Shown here piece by piece: positions 1-9,517 of a stretch of DNA of 64,000 nt. Made by a program: the position numbers and the translations under genes. Position 1 is the stretch's first letter; each line of letters begins with the position of its first letter. Location of the stretch: positions 1-64,000 of the forward strand of contig DATENM010000153.1 in the NCBI GenBank assembly GCA_035275065.1, in the 5' to 3' direction. Under the pieces are notes generated by a model. That model saw only the letters and a program-made list of their open reading frames with translations. It was not told where the DNA came from and did not search any database. The DNA is from Blastocatellia bacterium. Its GTDB lineage: Bacteria > Acidobacteriota > Blastocatellia > UBA7656.

Positions 1-3000
1 CCGGCGGCGCGCAGCCGACGCCGTAGAAGGCCACCTTGCCGCGGTTGAGGTCACGCTGACGCGTGGACGTGCAAGCCGCCGCATCGTTGCCTTCGAAGCG
101 CAGATCGAAGTCCGGCGTCGCGAATGTGATCTCGCCGCCGGCACCGATGCCTGCGTCAGCGCCTTCGTTAAAGAGCTCGAAGATGCTGGGTTCGGTGCCT
201 TCGCCGATCAAGCAGTTGCAGCTGATGGCTGCCGTCTGCGCGCCGGGCAGGACGCCGAAGGTGGTCTCGGCGGCACGCGCGGCCTCCGAGAGGTTGGTTT
301 CGCACAGCCCCGGCGGGTTGAGCGGGTTGAGGTGGCCGACCGAGTAACCGGCGATCACCGGGCGATCAGGTGTGCCGAGCAGATCCATACGGCAATATTC
401 AAAGATGAAGTTGCCGCTGCCTTCGCGACGCGGCGGACAGCCGACGAGGACGCCGGTGTTCGGCTCGCGGGTGAAGCGCAGGTCGGTCGGGCCTTCTTGC
501 AGGTCGAAGGCGCCAGCCGTGCTCGGCGCACAGGGGCCGTTAAAGCCTCTGGGGTTGGCGGGGTCCAAAGCCTGACAGGCGTTCTCGTCAGGGCCGGTGC
601 CGTCGTCATAGAGGGTCACCGAGAAGGTGTTGCTGGCATTGCCCGGTGAAACGGTCGTGCCCGTGCAGCTTTCAGAGCCAAACTCTGGCACGTTGATCCA
701 GCGGACGCGGAAGGCGTTGATGTTAGCAAAGCCAAGCGCCTGCACCGGGAATGACGTTAGATCGACGGCTCGCGCATTCGGATTGAGATCGGCCCACGCC
801 GGAGCGATTCTCGGCAATCCAGCACGGAATTCCACCACGGACGGTGTGTTGTCCGAATCGCCATTGCCGAAGGTGATGTTGCCGTTCGAGTTCAGGAAGA
901 ACCCGTTCCACACGCAATTCGGCGTCGTCCCGACGAAGCCGTTGAAGAGGAACTCGAAGCCGCCGGCATTCGCGCCGGTCAGCGTCGGACTCCCGGCTCC
1001 ATCATCATCATCGCCGCGGTTCGGCGTGTTCTGATCGTCGCCGCCCGCCACCTGATGTCCAGGATCAAGGGCCTCGAAGATGATCGCGGCCTGCGTCGAG
1101 CTGTCATCTCCCAGCACCCGCTGGGTCACGCCGAGCGTGATGCCCGCGCCAAGCGGAGCCGCTGCAAGACGGTTGGTGTAGCGCAGGAAGCCGCGCGCCA
1201 ACCCGGCCAATCCACCCGGAGTGAGGGTGATTTGATCAAGCGGCGCTTGATAGAAAATGTGATCGAAGCGATCACTGTCCCCGTCGCCGACGTTGCCGCC
1301 TGAGGCCGGCGGGTTCGGCAGCGTGTCGCCGCGCAGATCAACGAAATCCGCGCGCCGATCCATCGGGCACATATCCTCAAAGCACAGCACTTCACCCAGC
1401 ATCGGCGAAGGATTCTTGCCAATGCCTGCCGGCGTGCCGCCGCTGATGACGAACACTGTGCCTTCTTCGCTGACTGCCAGTCCGCTATGCAGCGTGTAGT
1501 CAATCTGCATATCCACTTGCAGGACGCTGCCGAGCGTGCCCGGCACGACCGCCGTGCCGCCGGCCGGCGGCCTGAGGTCGGGGCCGTTGCCTTCGACGAA
1601 GATGCGGAAGACGTTGACGCCGGCCGAAGCGGTCTGGCCCGCCACCGCCGGATCAGCAAAGCCGTCGGCTGCCGGAATCGTGCCGCCGACATTCGCGGTC
1701 GCTCCACCTGTGGCGCGGCCCGAGCAGAGGTCAAAAGCGCCGGAGCAGTCGGCGAAGCTGATGACCATGGAAGGCGTGCCGCTGGTGAAGGCCGAAGGCG
1801 CCGGGAAGAGGCCCTCGGTCAACTGTTCGAAGCTGACCGCGCCGGGCACGAAGGAGCGGGCGACGGCCGCATAAAGGACGTTGCAAGCACCGGTGGCCAG
1901 GCTGACGACGTTGCCGTAGGTGCCTGACGAGCCGCGCCCATAGTTGGTGTTGCGCGCGCCGCCGGAGAGATTAGCCGGACTGGCGGTTGAGCCTACCCAG
2001 CTATTGAGGGTCGGCGGATCGGTAATCGGGCCAGCAATGACGCGATTGACGCGCGGGCTGGGGCAACCGGCAACGGTGCGCGAAACTTCGGTCGCCTTGA
2101 AGATGGCGCCGCCGGTGAACTGAATCAAGTCCACCAACTGGTAGTACAGCGAGCCGTCGTCATCAACGGCGACGCCGGCGATGTTCGAGAACTTGCTGGC
2201 CAAAATCTGGCGCACACCCGCCGGCGCCACTCCGCCCACCACGTCGGTGAAGGCGAAGGCGAAGATGCGGGTGCGAATCGGCTGATTGGCGGAGTTCGAG
2301 GAGCAGCCTTCCGTGTCAAGGACCGACACGTAGACGACTTCACCGATTGTGCCGCAGAGGCCGAAATCGCCGAGGTCGGCAACCGGCTGCACGGCGATGC
2401 CGGTGACCGTCACCTGGTCGTCGGTGCAGCCAAGTGACCCGGGCGTGATAGCAAAACCGCCGGACGCGCCCGCGTTGACCAGCGCCGGGATATTGATCTG
2501 GCGCAAGCCGCCGGCCTCGACCGTGGCGTTGTCATCGTTGTTGTCGGTGCCGACCCAGAGGTTGCCGAGCGAGTCGCCGTAATAGAACACGTTCTCCGCG
2601 AAACCGTTAGCGACGGTATGCTCGGAGATGGCGGCGCGCGTCAGCGTCGTGTCGATGTCGGATTCGACAAATGAGAAGTCATCGACTTTCGCTTCGCGGT
2701 CGGCAGCGCAATCTTCGCGGCCATCCCAGTCGGCGATCAGCGCGACTTCCGAGAACTGATTATCACGCCCGCCAATCGTCGTGATCAGCGCGGCCGAGAG
2801 CGCCGAGTTGGCATTGAGCACCAGCGGCTGGCCCGACTGCGGGGTGAACTCACCGCCGCCATGGTTGCCGCTCTGGGTTTTCTTCGCCAGTAACTGGGCG
2901 ATTTTCGCAGAGGCATCCGCCGATTTTGAGCGGCGAATGCCCAGAGCCTTAAGTGTCTCAGCTGAAATCTTGCCGCCCACCGATTCCTGAGAGGAATTAG

Positions 3001-3190
3001 TGGCCTCGACAACATTCGGCTGAACCGCCGCCTCGCCAGGTGCCGCTGTGGCGCGCGCCGGAGCGGCCAATGGCGCTCGTGCGTTCGCCGCAGCGCCCGC
3101 GGCGCGGGCTTTGAGGCCCACGAGCGGCACTGCCAGGGCGGCGACAACAACAGCCAGCCCGATCATCAACATGACTCTCTTTATGTTCAT
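1..3190 (-). CDS. Very long secreted protein with nidogen-like segment (partial)
   Basis: The minus-strand frame starts at an ATG at 3188-3190 and stays open for 1063 codons to the window edge, so the C-terminus and stop codon lie outside. GGAGAGGG stands 8 nt before the ATG. Residues 1 to about 32 form a signal peptide (MNIKRV, then a Leu/Val/Ala-rich core), so the protein is exported. The mature part is rich in Gly, Ala, Thr, Asn and Asp and poor in Lys. At about residues 745-800 the motifs NSNGNITFG and IAPAWADLN resemble the extracellular nidogen-like (NIDO) fold, followed near residue 850 by a VTLYDDGTG strand. No catalytic motif was recognised. A surface or secreted adhesive role is a guess from composition. 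Reading frame and export are secure; function is not. Confidence 0.8.
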   Translation of the reverse strand, partial: MNIKRVMLMIGLAVVVAALAVPLVGLKARAAGAAANARAPLAAPARATAAPGEAAVQPNVVEATNSSQESVGGKISAETLKALGIRRSKSADASAKIAQLLAKKTQSGNHGGGEFTPQSGQPLVLNANSALSAALITTIGGRDNQFSEVALIADWDGREDCAADREAKVDDFSFVESDIDTTLTRAAISEHTVANGFAENVFYYGDSLGNLWVGTDNNDDNATVEAGGLRQINIPALVNAGASGGFAITPGSLGCTDDQVTVTGIAVQPVADLGDFGLCGTIGEVVYVSVLDTEGCSSNSANQPIRTRIFAFAFTDVVGGVAPAGVRQILASKFSNIAGVAVDDDGSLYYQLVDLIQFTGGAIFKATEVSRTVAGCPSPRVNRVIAGPITDPPTLNSWVGSTASPANLSGGARNTNYGRGSSGTYGNVVSLATGACNVLYAAVARSFVPGAVSFEQLTEGLFPAPSAFTSGTPSMVISFADCSGAFDLCSGRATGGATANVGGTIPAADGFADPAVAGQTASAGVNVFRIFVEGNGPDLRPPAGGTAVVPGTLGSVLQVDMQIDYTLHSGLAVSEEGTVFVISGGTPAGIGKNPSPMLGEVLCFEDMCPMDRRADFVDLRGDTLPNPPASGGNVGDGDSDRFDHIFYQAPLDQITLTPGGLAGLARGFLRYTNRLAAAPLGAGITLGVTQRVLGDDSSTQAAIIFEALDPGHQVAGGDDQNTPNRGDDDDGAGSPTLTGANAGGFEFLFNGFVGTTPNCVWNGFFLNSNGNITFGNGDSDNTPSVVEFRAGLPRIAPAWADLNPNARAVDLTSFPVQALGFANINAFRVRWINVPEFGSESCTGTTVSPGNASNTFSVTLYDDGTGPDENACQALDPANPRGFNGPCAPSTAGAFDLQEGPTDLRFTREPNTGVLVGCPPRREGSGNFIFEYCRMDLLGTPDRPVIAGYSVGHLNPLNPPGLCETNLSEAARAAETTFGVLPGAQTAAISCNCLIGEGTEPSIFELFNEGADAGIGAGGEITFATPDFDLRFEGNDAAACTSTRQRDLNRGKVAFYGVGCAPP

Positions 3191-3795
3191 CTTCTATCCC
3201 TCTCCAAAGTTATTGGGAAAACTGATTCCTTTACCATTACTTTCTCCAGCAATCGCTGGATGCGGTCTGTCAAACGTCTCATCCTTCGGATTCACAATCC
3301 GAGCGACAGAGTTCTGAAGCAACCCTGCGCACGCTGATATTTCAATTACGCCTTAATTTCGGCTTCAACCCAGACATACAGCCAAAATGCATGAGGAGGC
3401 TGGCTCCTGTTGAGCAATTCGCATTCCCCGAATTGAGCATCTCAGCCGCCCGCTTGAATTTCAGAACGCTTGCCCGATATACAAGATTTTTCGCAGCTTG
3501 TGACCTTTTATGGCCAGCAGCCAGAGAGGCAATCGCGTCATCAGCGCGGATACCAAGTTCCCAGGTGGTTGTTCATTCAGTAGCCACTCGGTACTGTTTA
3601 TCCATAGTAGCCGGTTAAATTCTTGTGTCTCAAGGGCACTGGCAGCGCCCTCCACATTTCAAAGCGTGGTCGCCGGGCCTCCTGCAATCACCATCCCGAC
3701 CATATGCGGAAATAATAAAGTCGAGCCCTTCTGTTTATCATCTTCGCCGCCGCCATGCAAGCCCGAACGGAGAATCAGGCGGTCGCCGAGGAGAT
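3191..3795. other. 605-bp gene-free stretch
   Basis: This stretch lies upstream of the long secreted protein and downstream of the PilZ gene. It is visibly less GC-rich than its neighbours. Two short opposing frames (about 3391-3618 plus, 3461-3655 minus) have no ribosome binding site or recognisable domain, and I do not call them. The part next to 3190 presumably holds the promoter of the secreted protein, but I see no convincing -35/-10 pair. Confidence 0.5.
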
Positions 3796-4971
3796 TTATA
3801 GCGGCCATTCTTTATCCAGGAATTGCAGGCAGAGCCGTTCCTGTCCGTCATCGCCGATAAAACGGTTACGTAGAATCGCCAGGCCCTCGAAGTGGCGTGC
3901 CGCGCAGCTGACGCGCAGCAGATCAAACTCCGGCGGCGCCTTGCGCACGAGGATGCGCAACCCCGTGCGGCTGACGTTTTCGGTCATCGCCTCTTCGCGG
4001 ATTGGGGTAGGCCATTCGGTGCTGATGTAGTCGAGGCAAATCGGCTCGGCGCGGGCGACGCGCCGGGCGCGACGGCGGTCATTGCCGGCCCAGTGGCGCG
4101 TGCGAAAGGTCGCCCAGGGCTTTTCCAGGTAACCCGGCGGCGGATGCTCGCCAATGAATTCAAGGCCGATGACGCGCATGCCCTTCTTCATCGGCTCGAT
4201 GCGTCGCACCAGCGCGTAGACACTGTAGCTTGTATCCATGAAGCCGTGCGAGCGCAGCTTTGCCGGCAGCGGTAATGATAGGTACAGCACCATGCCATAG
4301 CGCACGAGCCGATTGAGCCGCAGGCGCAATCCTGTGCGGCTGACGTCGAGCGTTTCGGCCATCTCGCTCCACTTGCCGACGGCCCCCTGATCAACCCCGA
4401 CGATGCGCACCGGCAGGGCGAGCTTGAGACGGTCGGTGCGGCGGCGATTATCGGTCGAGCTGATTTTGCCCGATTCGACGTAAGCGGCGCGCGGCGCGGC
4501 ATGCTGCTGGATGTGGAAGGACTGCGGCGGCGGCGATGGCCGGCTCGCGGCGGGCGCTGATGTTGCGGATGCGGCGGGCGCTGGTGTTGCGGTCGTTGTT
4601 GCCCCGGGCGACGCAGCCGAAGAGAGCGCCGCATCATAATCGCGGCGGCGCGCGAAGCTGGCGAGCGCCGCAAACCCTTGCGCAATTTTATTGAACGCCC
4701 GCTCGATGCGAGTCAGCATTTCGGCAGGCAGCGAGGCGCTAATCTGATATGGCGGATAAAGGATAGCCAGGGTCTCAGCCAGGGCGCGGTCGAGTTGTTC
4801 GCGCGACACGTCGCGCCCGACGCCCAGGGCCTGGTAATAGGTTGTCGCCGTTTCGATGCGCGCCAACAAACGATCCAGGTCGAGGAAGAAAGAGTTTCCT
4901 CTGACGCTAAGCGGTAATGGCTCGTTGAACCCAGCAGTTGCCCAATCCGCGGAGGAAGTAGTCCGGCTCAA
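3796..4971 (-). CDS. J-domain-like protein with two PilZ domains
   Basis: The product is about 391 aa and cytosolic, with no signal peptide or TM segment. Residues about 25-95 contain TYYQALGV followed by helical sequence, resembling a degenerate J-domain or J-like helical bundle without an HPD motif. A Pro/Ala-rich linker follows. Two PilZ-type units come next. The first begins NRRRTDRLKLALPVRI and has ETLDVSRTGLRLRL and GLEFIG; the second begins DRRRARRVARAEP and has MTENVSRTGLRILV and LCLQFLD. RxxxR plus (D/N)xSxxG is the c-di-GMP signature, so a c-di-GMP-responsive role is inferred. I choose TTG at 4971 as start because AAAAGGAG ends 5 nt before it. The frame extends to another TTG at 5028 but has no ATG until about residue 104. 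Confidence 0.75.
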   Translation of the reverse strand: MSRTTSSADWATAGFNEPLPLSVRGNSFFLDLDRLLARIETATTYYQALGVGRDVSREQLDRALAETLAILYPPYQISASLPAEMLTRIERAFNKIAQGFAALASFARRRDYDAALSSAASPGATTTATPAPAASATSAPAASRPSPPPQSFHIQQHAAPRAAYVESGKISSTDNRRRTDRLKLALPVRIVGVDQGAVGKWSEMAETLDVSRTGLRLRLNRLVRYGMVLYLSLPLPAKLRSHGFMDTSYSVYALVRRIEPMKKGMRVIGLEFIGEHPPPGYLEKPWATFRTRHWAGNDRRRARRVARAEPICLDYISTEWPTPIREEAMTENVSRTGLRILVRKAPPEFDLLRVSCAARHFEGLAILRNRFIGDDGQERLCLQFLDKEWPL

Positions 4972-5287
4972 GCAGGCTCCTTTTGATGAAGCAAGCGACG
5001 AATGGTGCGGGGGCAACCGAGCGCGCAAGCGCTGATCAAGCTCATTATGTAGATCGCCGAAAATTTGTCAATGGTGTTATGTTCGCAAAAACCCACCGCC
5101 GCCTGTGTAAAATCACATTTCTAACCACGGCGACGCCGCGCCCGCGGGGGCTTTGCCTCCGCCGCCCGCCGGGTGTAAAATATGCGGCCAGAGATCATCA
5201 AGGTTACGAACTACGGGAAATGAGCGACGTTTGATTGTCCGTGTGGAGTCGCTCGCGCCACTGAACTTCAAAAACCGGAGGCCCGCT

Positions 5288-6982
5288 ATGCACGCTCTGG
5301 CCCGCGTCCTGCTGCTGATGGCCTTAACGCTGAGCGCCCCTGTCTCTGCGCCATCGCAATCCGTTTCGCCGCAGTCAAAAGAAGTGAATGCCGCCGGCAC
5401 GATCAGCGGTCGCGTCACCATCGCCGGCAAGCCCGCCGCCAATATTCCCGTCGCCGTGATGCCCGACCCGCAGCGCATGCCGCGAGGACGCATCGTTGGC
5501 AGCAGCACGACGGACGCCGACGGTCACTTTCAAATCACCCATGTGCCGGCGGGCCGGTTCTATGTCAGGGCGGTCGCGCCCGTTTTTTATAATGAAGCGG
5601 AAGGCAATGACTATCCCGGAGGCAGCGCGATCACGCTGGCCGATGGCGAGACGGTCGAAGACATCCACCTCGCCTTGCGGCGCGGCGGCGTCATCACCGG
5701 TCGCGTCACGGAAGAGACGGGCCGCCCGCTCATCCAGGAATACATCCACCTCTACCGCATCAACCCGCGGGACGCCCGGCACGAGCCCTACAACCGCAAT
5801 TACACCGTCATGCAGACGGATGACCGCGGCATCTACCGCATCTACGGCCTGCCGCCGGGCCGCTATCTGGTCAGCGCCGGTATACCTGCGGGCCGCGATG
5901 GCAGCGCCAGCATGAGCCGTGGGAACAGCTATTACCCGCAAACCTTTTACCCCAGCGTCCGCGACGAGGCCAAAGCCGGTGAGGTGGAAGTTACAGAAGG
6001 CGGCGAGGCCACCGGCATCGACTTGGCCCTGGGCCACACCGAAAAATCTTACACGGCGCTCGTGCGCGTCGTCGCCGACAGCGGCAAGCCGGTGGCCGGC
6101 GCGCGTTGCGGCTATGGCACTCAGGACCAGAACGGCAGATTCATGGGCATCTCCGCCATCGGCCCGGAATCGAATGCCGATGGCCAATGCCGAATCGAAG
6201 GCGTGGTGCCGGGCAAGTACGTGGCATTTGTAGTTCTGCTCAACGAAACCAGCCCAGCATACGCGAACGGGCCGCCGTCACCGGCGAAGGCGCAAAGCGC
6301 CGACAACTACACCTTCGATCCGGCACCTTTTGAGATCACCGACAGCGACGTGAGCGACGTCGAGATCAAGCTGCGTGCCGGCGCCAGCGTCAGCGGCACG
6401 GTCGTCATTGAGGGCCTGAGCGAGCAGGAAGCGGCGACGCATTTCCGCGAGCTGAACTTGAACGTTGCTATGGAGGGGCCGATCACCACGCCGCGCTTCA
6501 ACCGCCCGCAGATCAACGCCGATGGCAGCTTCCGCATCGGCGGGCTGGCGGCGGGCAGAGGCCGCGTCTACCTCTCAAGTTTTCTGGGCCGCAACTTCAG
6601 ACTGCTGCGCGTCGAGCGCGAGGGCGCTGACCTGACCGCGGGCTTCGACCTTGACGCCGGCGAAAACCTGACCGGCCTGCGGCTGGTCGTCGGCTTTGGG
6701 ACGGGCGTGATTCGCGGCGAAGTGAAATTCGCAGACGGCCCGCTCCCCGCAGGCTTCCGTGCCTTCGTCACCGTGCGACGCGTCGGCGACAGCCCGCCGC
6801 AAAATGCTTTCGCGCAGGTCGATGCGCGCGGGCACTTCGTGGTTGAGGATTTGCTGCCCGGCGAGTACACCCTCACTGCCGGCAGCCGCTCGAAGCCCGT
6901 CAACAAAACCGTCAGCGTCACAAACGATAATGAAGCCCAGGTGACCATCGTCCTCGAACGCCCCACGGGTAATAACCAGTGA
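5288..6982 (+). CDS. Exported carboxypeptidase-regulatory-like repeat protein
   Basis: The product is 564 aa. ATG 5288 is preceded by GGAGG; the frame extends upstream but that part has no export signal. Residues 1-25 are a signal peptide (MHALARVLLLMAL, then ..SAPVSAP). The mature protein is built of beta-sandwich units of the carboxypeptidase-regulatory-like type. Each unit has GxISGRV or GxITGRV, then a GxFxIxxVPxGRFxV or GIYRIYGLPPGRYLV ending. Units are visible near residues 35-100, 130-195, 270-330, 360-440 and 480-560. No peptidase domain is present, so these are probably binding or structural modules in the periplasm or at the surface. It is paralogous to the next gene and 24 nt from it, so co-transcription is likely. 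The substrate is unknown. Confidence 0.85.
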   Translation: MHALARVLLLMALTLSAPVSAPSQSVSPQSKEVNAAGTISGRVTIAGKPAANIPVAVMPDPQRMPRGRIVGSSTTDADGHFQITHVPAGRFYVRAVAPVFYNEAEGNDYPGGSAITLADGETVEDIHLALRRGGVITGRVTEETGRPLIQEYIHLYRINPRDARHEPYNRNYTVMQTDDRGIYRIYGLPPGRYLVSAGIPAGRDGSASMSRGNSYYPQTFYPSVRDEAKAGEVEVTEGGEATGIDLALGHTEKSYTALVRVVADSGKPVAGARCGYGTQDQNGRFMGISAIGPESNADGQCRIEGVVPGKYVAFVVLLNETSPAYANGPPSPAKAQSADNYTFDPAPFEITDSDVSDVEIKLRAGASVSGTVVIEGLSEQEAATHFRELNLNVAMEGPITTPRFNRPQINADGSFRIGGLAAGRGRVYLSSFLGRNFRLLRVEREGADLTAGFDLDAGENLTGLRLVVGFGTGVIRGEVKFADGPLPAGFRAFVTVRRVGDSPPQNAFAQVDARGHFVVEDLLPGEYTLTAGSRSKPVNKTVSVTNDNEAQVTIVLERPTGNNQ

Positions 6983-7006
6983 GCCGCTTTTCACCGGAGG
7001 TCGCAG

Positions 7007-8761
7007 ATGAAAAACGCTTTCGCGATTGGCCTGACCCTGTTGATGCTCGGCGCGAGCGCCGGCGCGCAGACCGCGGCGACAAAGTCGGATAAGCGCGCCG
7101 GCACGATCAGCGGGCGGCTCACAGACACGGCGAGCCAGCCCATCCCGCACGCTGTCGTTTACGTAACCGGCGCGTCCTCTCAGCGGCGTGAGTCGCGCAA
7201 CACCAGCACAGACGAGCAGGGCCGCTTCCGCATCACCGACCTGGCGCGCGGCGTCTATAACGTCTTTCCGGTCGCGCCGGGCTACGTGACAGCCGAGGAG
7301 GAAACGCCGCGGCGGACGTATCGCGCCGGCGACACCGCCGACTTCACCATGAAGAAAGGTGGCGTCATCACCGGCACGGTCATGACACACACCAACGAGC
7401 CGATGACCGATTGCAGCGTCCAGGCCATTCGCGTCCGTGACAAAGACGGCCACGCAGTCACGCTCATCCGCCCATCGGGGGTTGCCAGGGCGGATGATCG
7501 CGGCGTCTATCGCATCTACGGCTTATTATCAGGCACCTATGTCGTCTTCGCCTCGGGCAAGCATCCCTTTATCAACGAGCCGAACGTCTATGAGAACGAC
7601 ATGCCGACTTATTACCCATCATCGACGCGCGACACGGCCCAAACCGTCACCGTGCAGGCGGGCGAAGAGGTCAGCGGCATAGCCATTCACTACCGCGGCG
7701 AGCGCGGCCATGCCATCAGCGGCAAGATAGCGGGCGTGCCCACGGATGCCGCCAATGCGGGCATTGCGCTGGAACTGTACAACGTCGCGAGCCGCGCGAT
7801 GGAAGCGCAGAGCTTCGCCGGCGGAAACTTTCCGGGCAGCAGTGGCGACGGCTATGCCTTCTACGGCGTCGCCGACGGTGATTATTTAGTCACGGCGACG
7901 ACCAACACTTCTAATACGCCGTTCAGAGGCACGGGGCGCGCCTACGTCAAGGTCAGAGGCGCAGACGTCACCGGCACCGATATTACGCTGGCGGCTTATG
8001 GCGCAATCGTCGGGACGCTGGCCGTCGAGCCGCTGCGCAACGTCGAAGGCCAGAGCAAGTGCGAGATCAAACGCCTCATGCCGGACGAGATGCTGCTCGA
8101 AGCGCGCGCGGAAAAGAAAGCCGCCGAGTTTAACCCGCCGTCGCCCATCGCCCGCCAGGAGGCGCCTTCAGACAAAGGCGCATTCGCCTTCGCCAACCTC
8201 GAAGCCGGCCAGTACCGCGTCCTGCCGATGATGCTCGGCGATGATTACTTTGTGCGCTCGATTACACTTCCCGCGCTGGCGAAGAATCAGCCGCCGGTTG
8301 ACGCCGCCCGCGCGCCGCTGACGGTCAAAGCCGGCGAGCGCCTGAGCGACCTCGCCGTGACGGTCGCCGAAGGCGCGGCGGCGTTGCGCGGTCGTGTAAT
8401 CCCGGCTACAGAAGGCGCACGCCTGCCCGAGTCCCTGCGCCTGCACCTGGTGCCGGCTGAAAAGGAAGCCGTTGACGACCTGCTGCGCTACTATGAAGCG
8501 GAACTGCGGGGCGACAACTTTGAGTTGAAGAACCTGGCGCCGGGCCGCTACTTCGTCATTGCGCGGCGCGCCACCGAGGATGACGCAAGCGCCGACCATC
8601 CGCGCCCGGTCGCCTGGGACGCGGAGGCGCGCAAGCGGTTGCGCCAGCGCGCCGAAACGGCCAACGTCACGCTCGAATTGCGGCCCTGCCAGCGGCTCAC
8701 CGATTACGCGCTCACGTATCAGCCGGCGGCGAAGAAGAAGGCCGAGAGCAATCCGCGGTAA
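7007..8761 (+). CDS. Exported carboxypeptidase-regulatory-like repeat protein, paralogue
   Basis: The product is 584 aa. ATG 7007 lies behind CCGGAGG. A signal peptide (MKNAFAIGLTLLMLG..SAGAQ) is followed by the same modular plan as the preceding gene: AGTISGRLTD near residue 32, GRFRITDLARGVYNV near 70, GVITGTV near 118, GVYRIYGLLSGTYVV near 168, and later weaker units. The order and spacing of motifs match the upstream neighbour, which points to an old tandem duplication. No enzymatic motif is visible. Likely periplasmic or outer-membrane associated. The C-terminus is rich in Lys and Ala. Confidence 0.85.
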   Translation: MKNAFAIGLTLLMLGASAGAQTAATKSDKRAGTISGRLTDTASQPIPHAVVYVTGASSQRRESRNTSTDEQGRFRITDLARGVYNVFPVAPGYVTAEEETPRRTYRAGDTADFTMKKGGVITGTVMTHTNEPMTDCSVQAIRVRDKDGHAVTLIRPSGVARADDRGVYRIYGLLSGTYVVFASGKHPFINEPNVYENDMPTYYPSSTRDTAQTVTVQAGEEVSGIAIHYRGERGHAISGKIAGVPTDAANAGIALELYNVASRAMEAQSFAGGNFPGSSGDGYAFYGVADGDYLVTATTNTSNTPFRGTGRAYVKVRGADVTGTDITLAAYGAIVGTLAVEPLRNVEGQSKCEIKRLMPDEMLLEARAEKKAAEFNPPSPIARQEAPSDKGAFAFANLEAGQYRVLPMMLGDDYFVRSITLPALAKNQPPVDAARAPLTVKAGERLSDLAVTVAEGAAALRGRVIPATEGARLPESLRLHLVPAEKEAVDDLLRYYEAELRGDNFELKNLAPGRYFVIARRATEDDASADHPRPVAWDAEARKRLRQRAETANVTLELRPCQRLTDYALTYQPAAKKKAESNPR

Positions 8762-8836
8762 GCCGCTTGCCGCAACCGTGGCGGACGGCTAAACTGATTT
8801 TCTGTAGGCCCAATTTTATCTATTGAAGGAGTCCAC

Positions 8837-9364
8837 ATGAAGTTCCACAAACTCATCCTCTGTCTGTTCGTTCTCTGCGCCGTGCTGCCGGCCTGCGCGC
8901 AGATGAATGGCGCGCGTGAGACCTCGGAAGTCACCATCAAGGGGAAGACGATTTCAGTCAACTATGGCAGCCCGAGCATCAATGGGCCGAGCCTTAAAGG
9001 CAAGGATATTTTCACCGTTGCACCCGTCGGCATGGTCTGGAGACTGGGCAAGAATCAAGCGACGGAACTGACCACGACCGGCGATCTCAACGTCGCCGGC
9101 AAGACGCTCCCGGCGGGCAAGTACAGCCTCTGGGCGAAGAAGACCGGTGACAATGCCTGGGTTCTCGCCTTCCACCCGAAGACCGGCATCTGGGGCGAGC
9201 CGGCGATGAAGGAAGGCTATGTTGCCGAGCTGCCGTTGAAGTCTGAAAAGGTTGCTGATTCCGCCGAGATGCTGAACATCAGCCTGGTTGACATGAAAGG
9301 CAAGGCCGGCATCCGTGTTCACTGGGGCACGGCTCTGCTGGTCGGCACGTTCGATGTAAAATAA
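8837..9364 (+). CDS. DUF2911 family exported protein
   Basis: The product is 175 aa. ATG 8837 is preceded by GAAGGAG. Residues 1-21 form a signal peptide with a Cys in PACAQ; a lipoprotein is possible, but the lipobox is imperfect. The mature sequence carries the DUF2911 hallmarks: ISVNYGSPSINGPSLKGKDIF, then VWRLGKNQATEL, then LPAGKYSLWAKK, and a C-terminal IRVHWGTALLVGTF. DUF2911 proteins are small exported beta proteins of unknown function, common in Bacteroidota and Acidobacteriota. A strong intrinsic terminator follows, so the transcript ends here. Confidence 0.9.
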   Translation: MKFHKLILCLFVLCAVLPACAQMNGARETSEVTIKGKTISVNYGSPSINGPSLKGKDIFTVAPVGMVWRLGKNQATELTTTGDLNVAGKTLPAGKYSLWAKKTGDNAWVLAFHPKTGIWGEPAMKEGYVAELPLKSEKVADSAEMLNISLVDMKGKAGIRVHWGTALLVGTFDVK

Positions 9365-9398
9365 TCGCGCAACCGCTGTCACATATTCAAACACAGGA

Positions 9399-9433
9399 GA
9401 AGGCTGCTCACCGGGCAGCCTTCTTCGTTTTTT
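9399..9433 (+). terminator. Intrinsic terminator after the DUF2911 gene
   Basis: A 9-bp perfect stem GAAGGCTGC / GCAGCCTTC (9399-9407 with 9415-9423) with a 7-nt loop is followed by TTCG and six T residues (9428-9433). It lies 35 nt after the DUF2911 stop codon, a textbook rho-independent arrangement. Confidence 0.9.
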
Positions 9434-9517
9434 AGGGTTGCGGCGCGGTGGCGGCTGGCATCCGAGTTGCCCGTAAATCGGTACGAACCAGCGTTCATTC
9501 CATACCGGAGGACAGAC

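Noticed and set aside
3391..3655. Two overlapping short frames in the gene-free region
   Set aside because: No ribosome binding site, no recognised motif, opposite strands of the same DNA.
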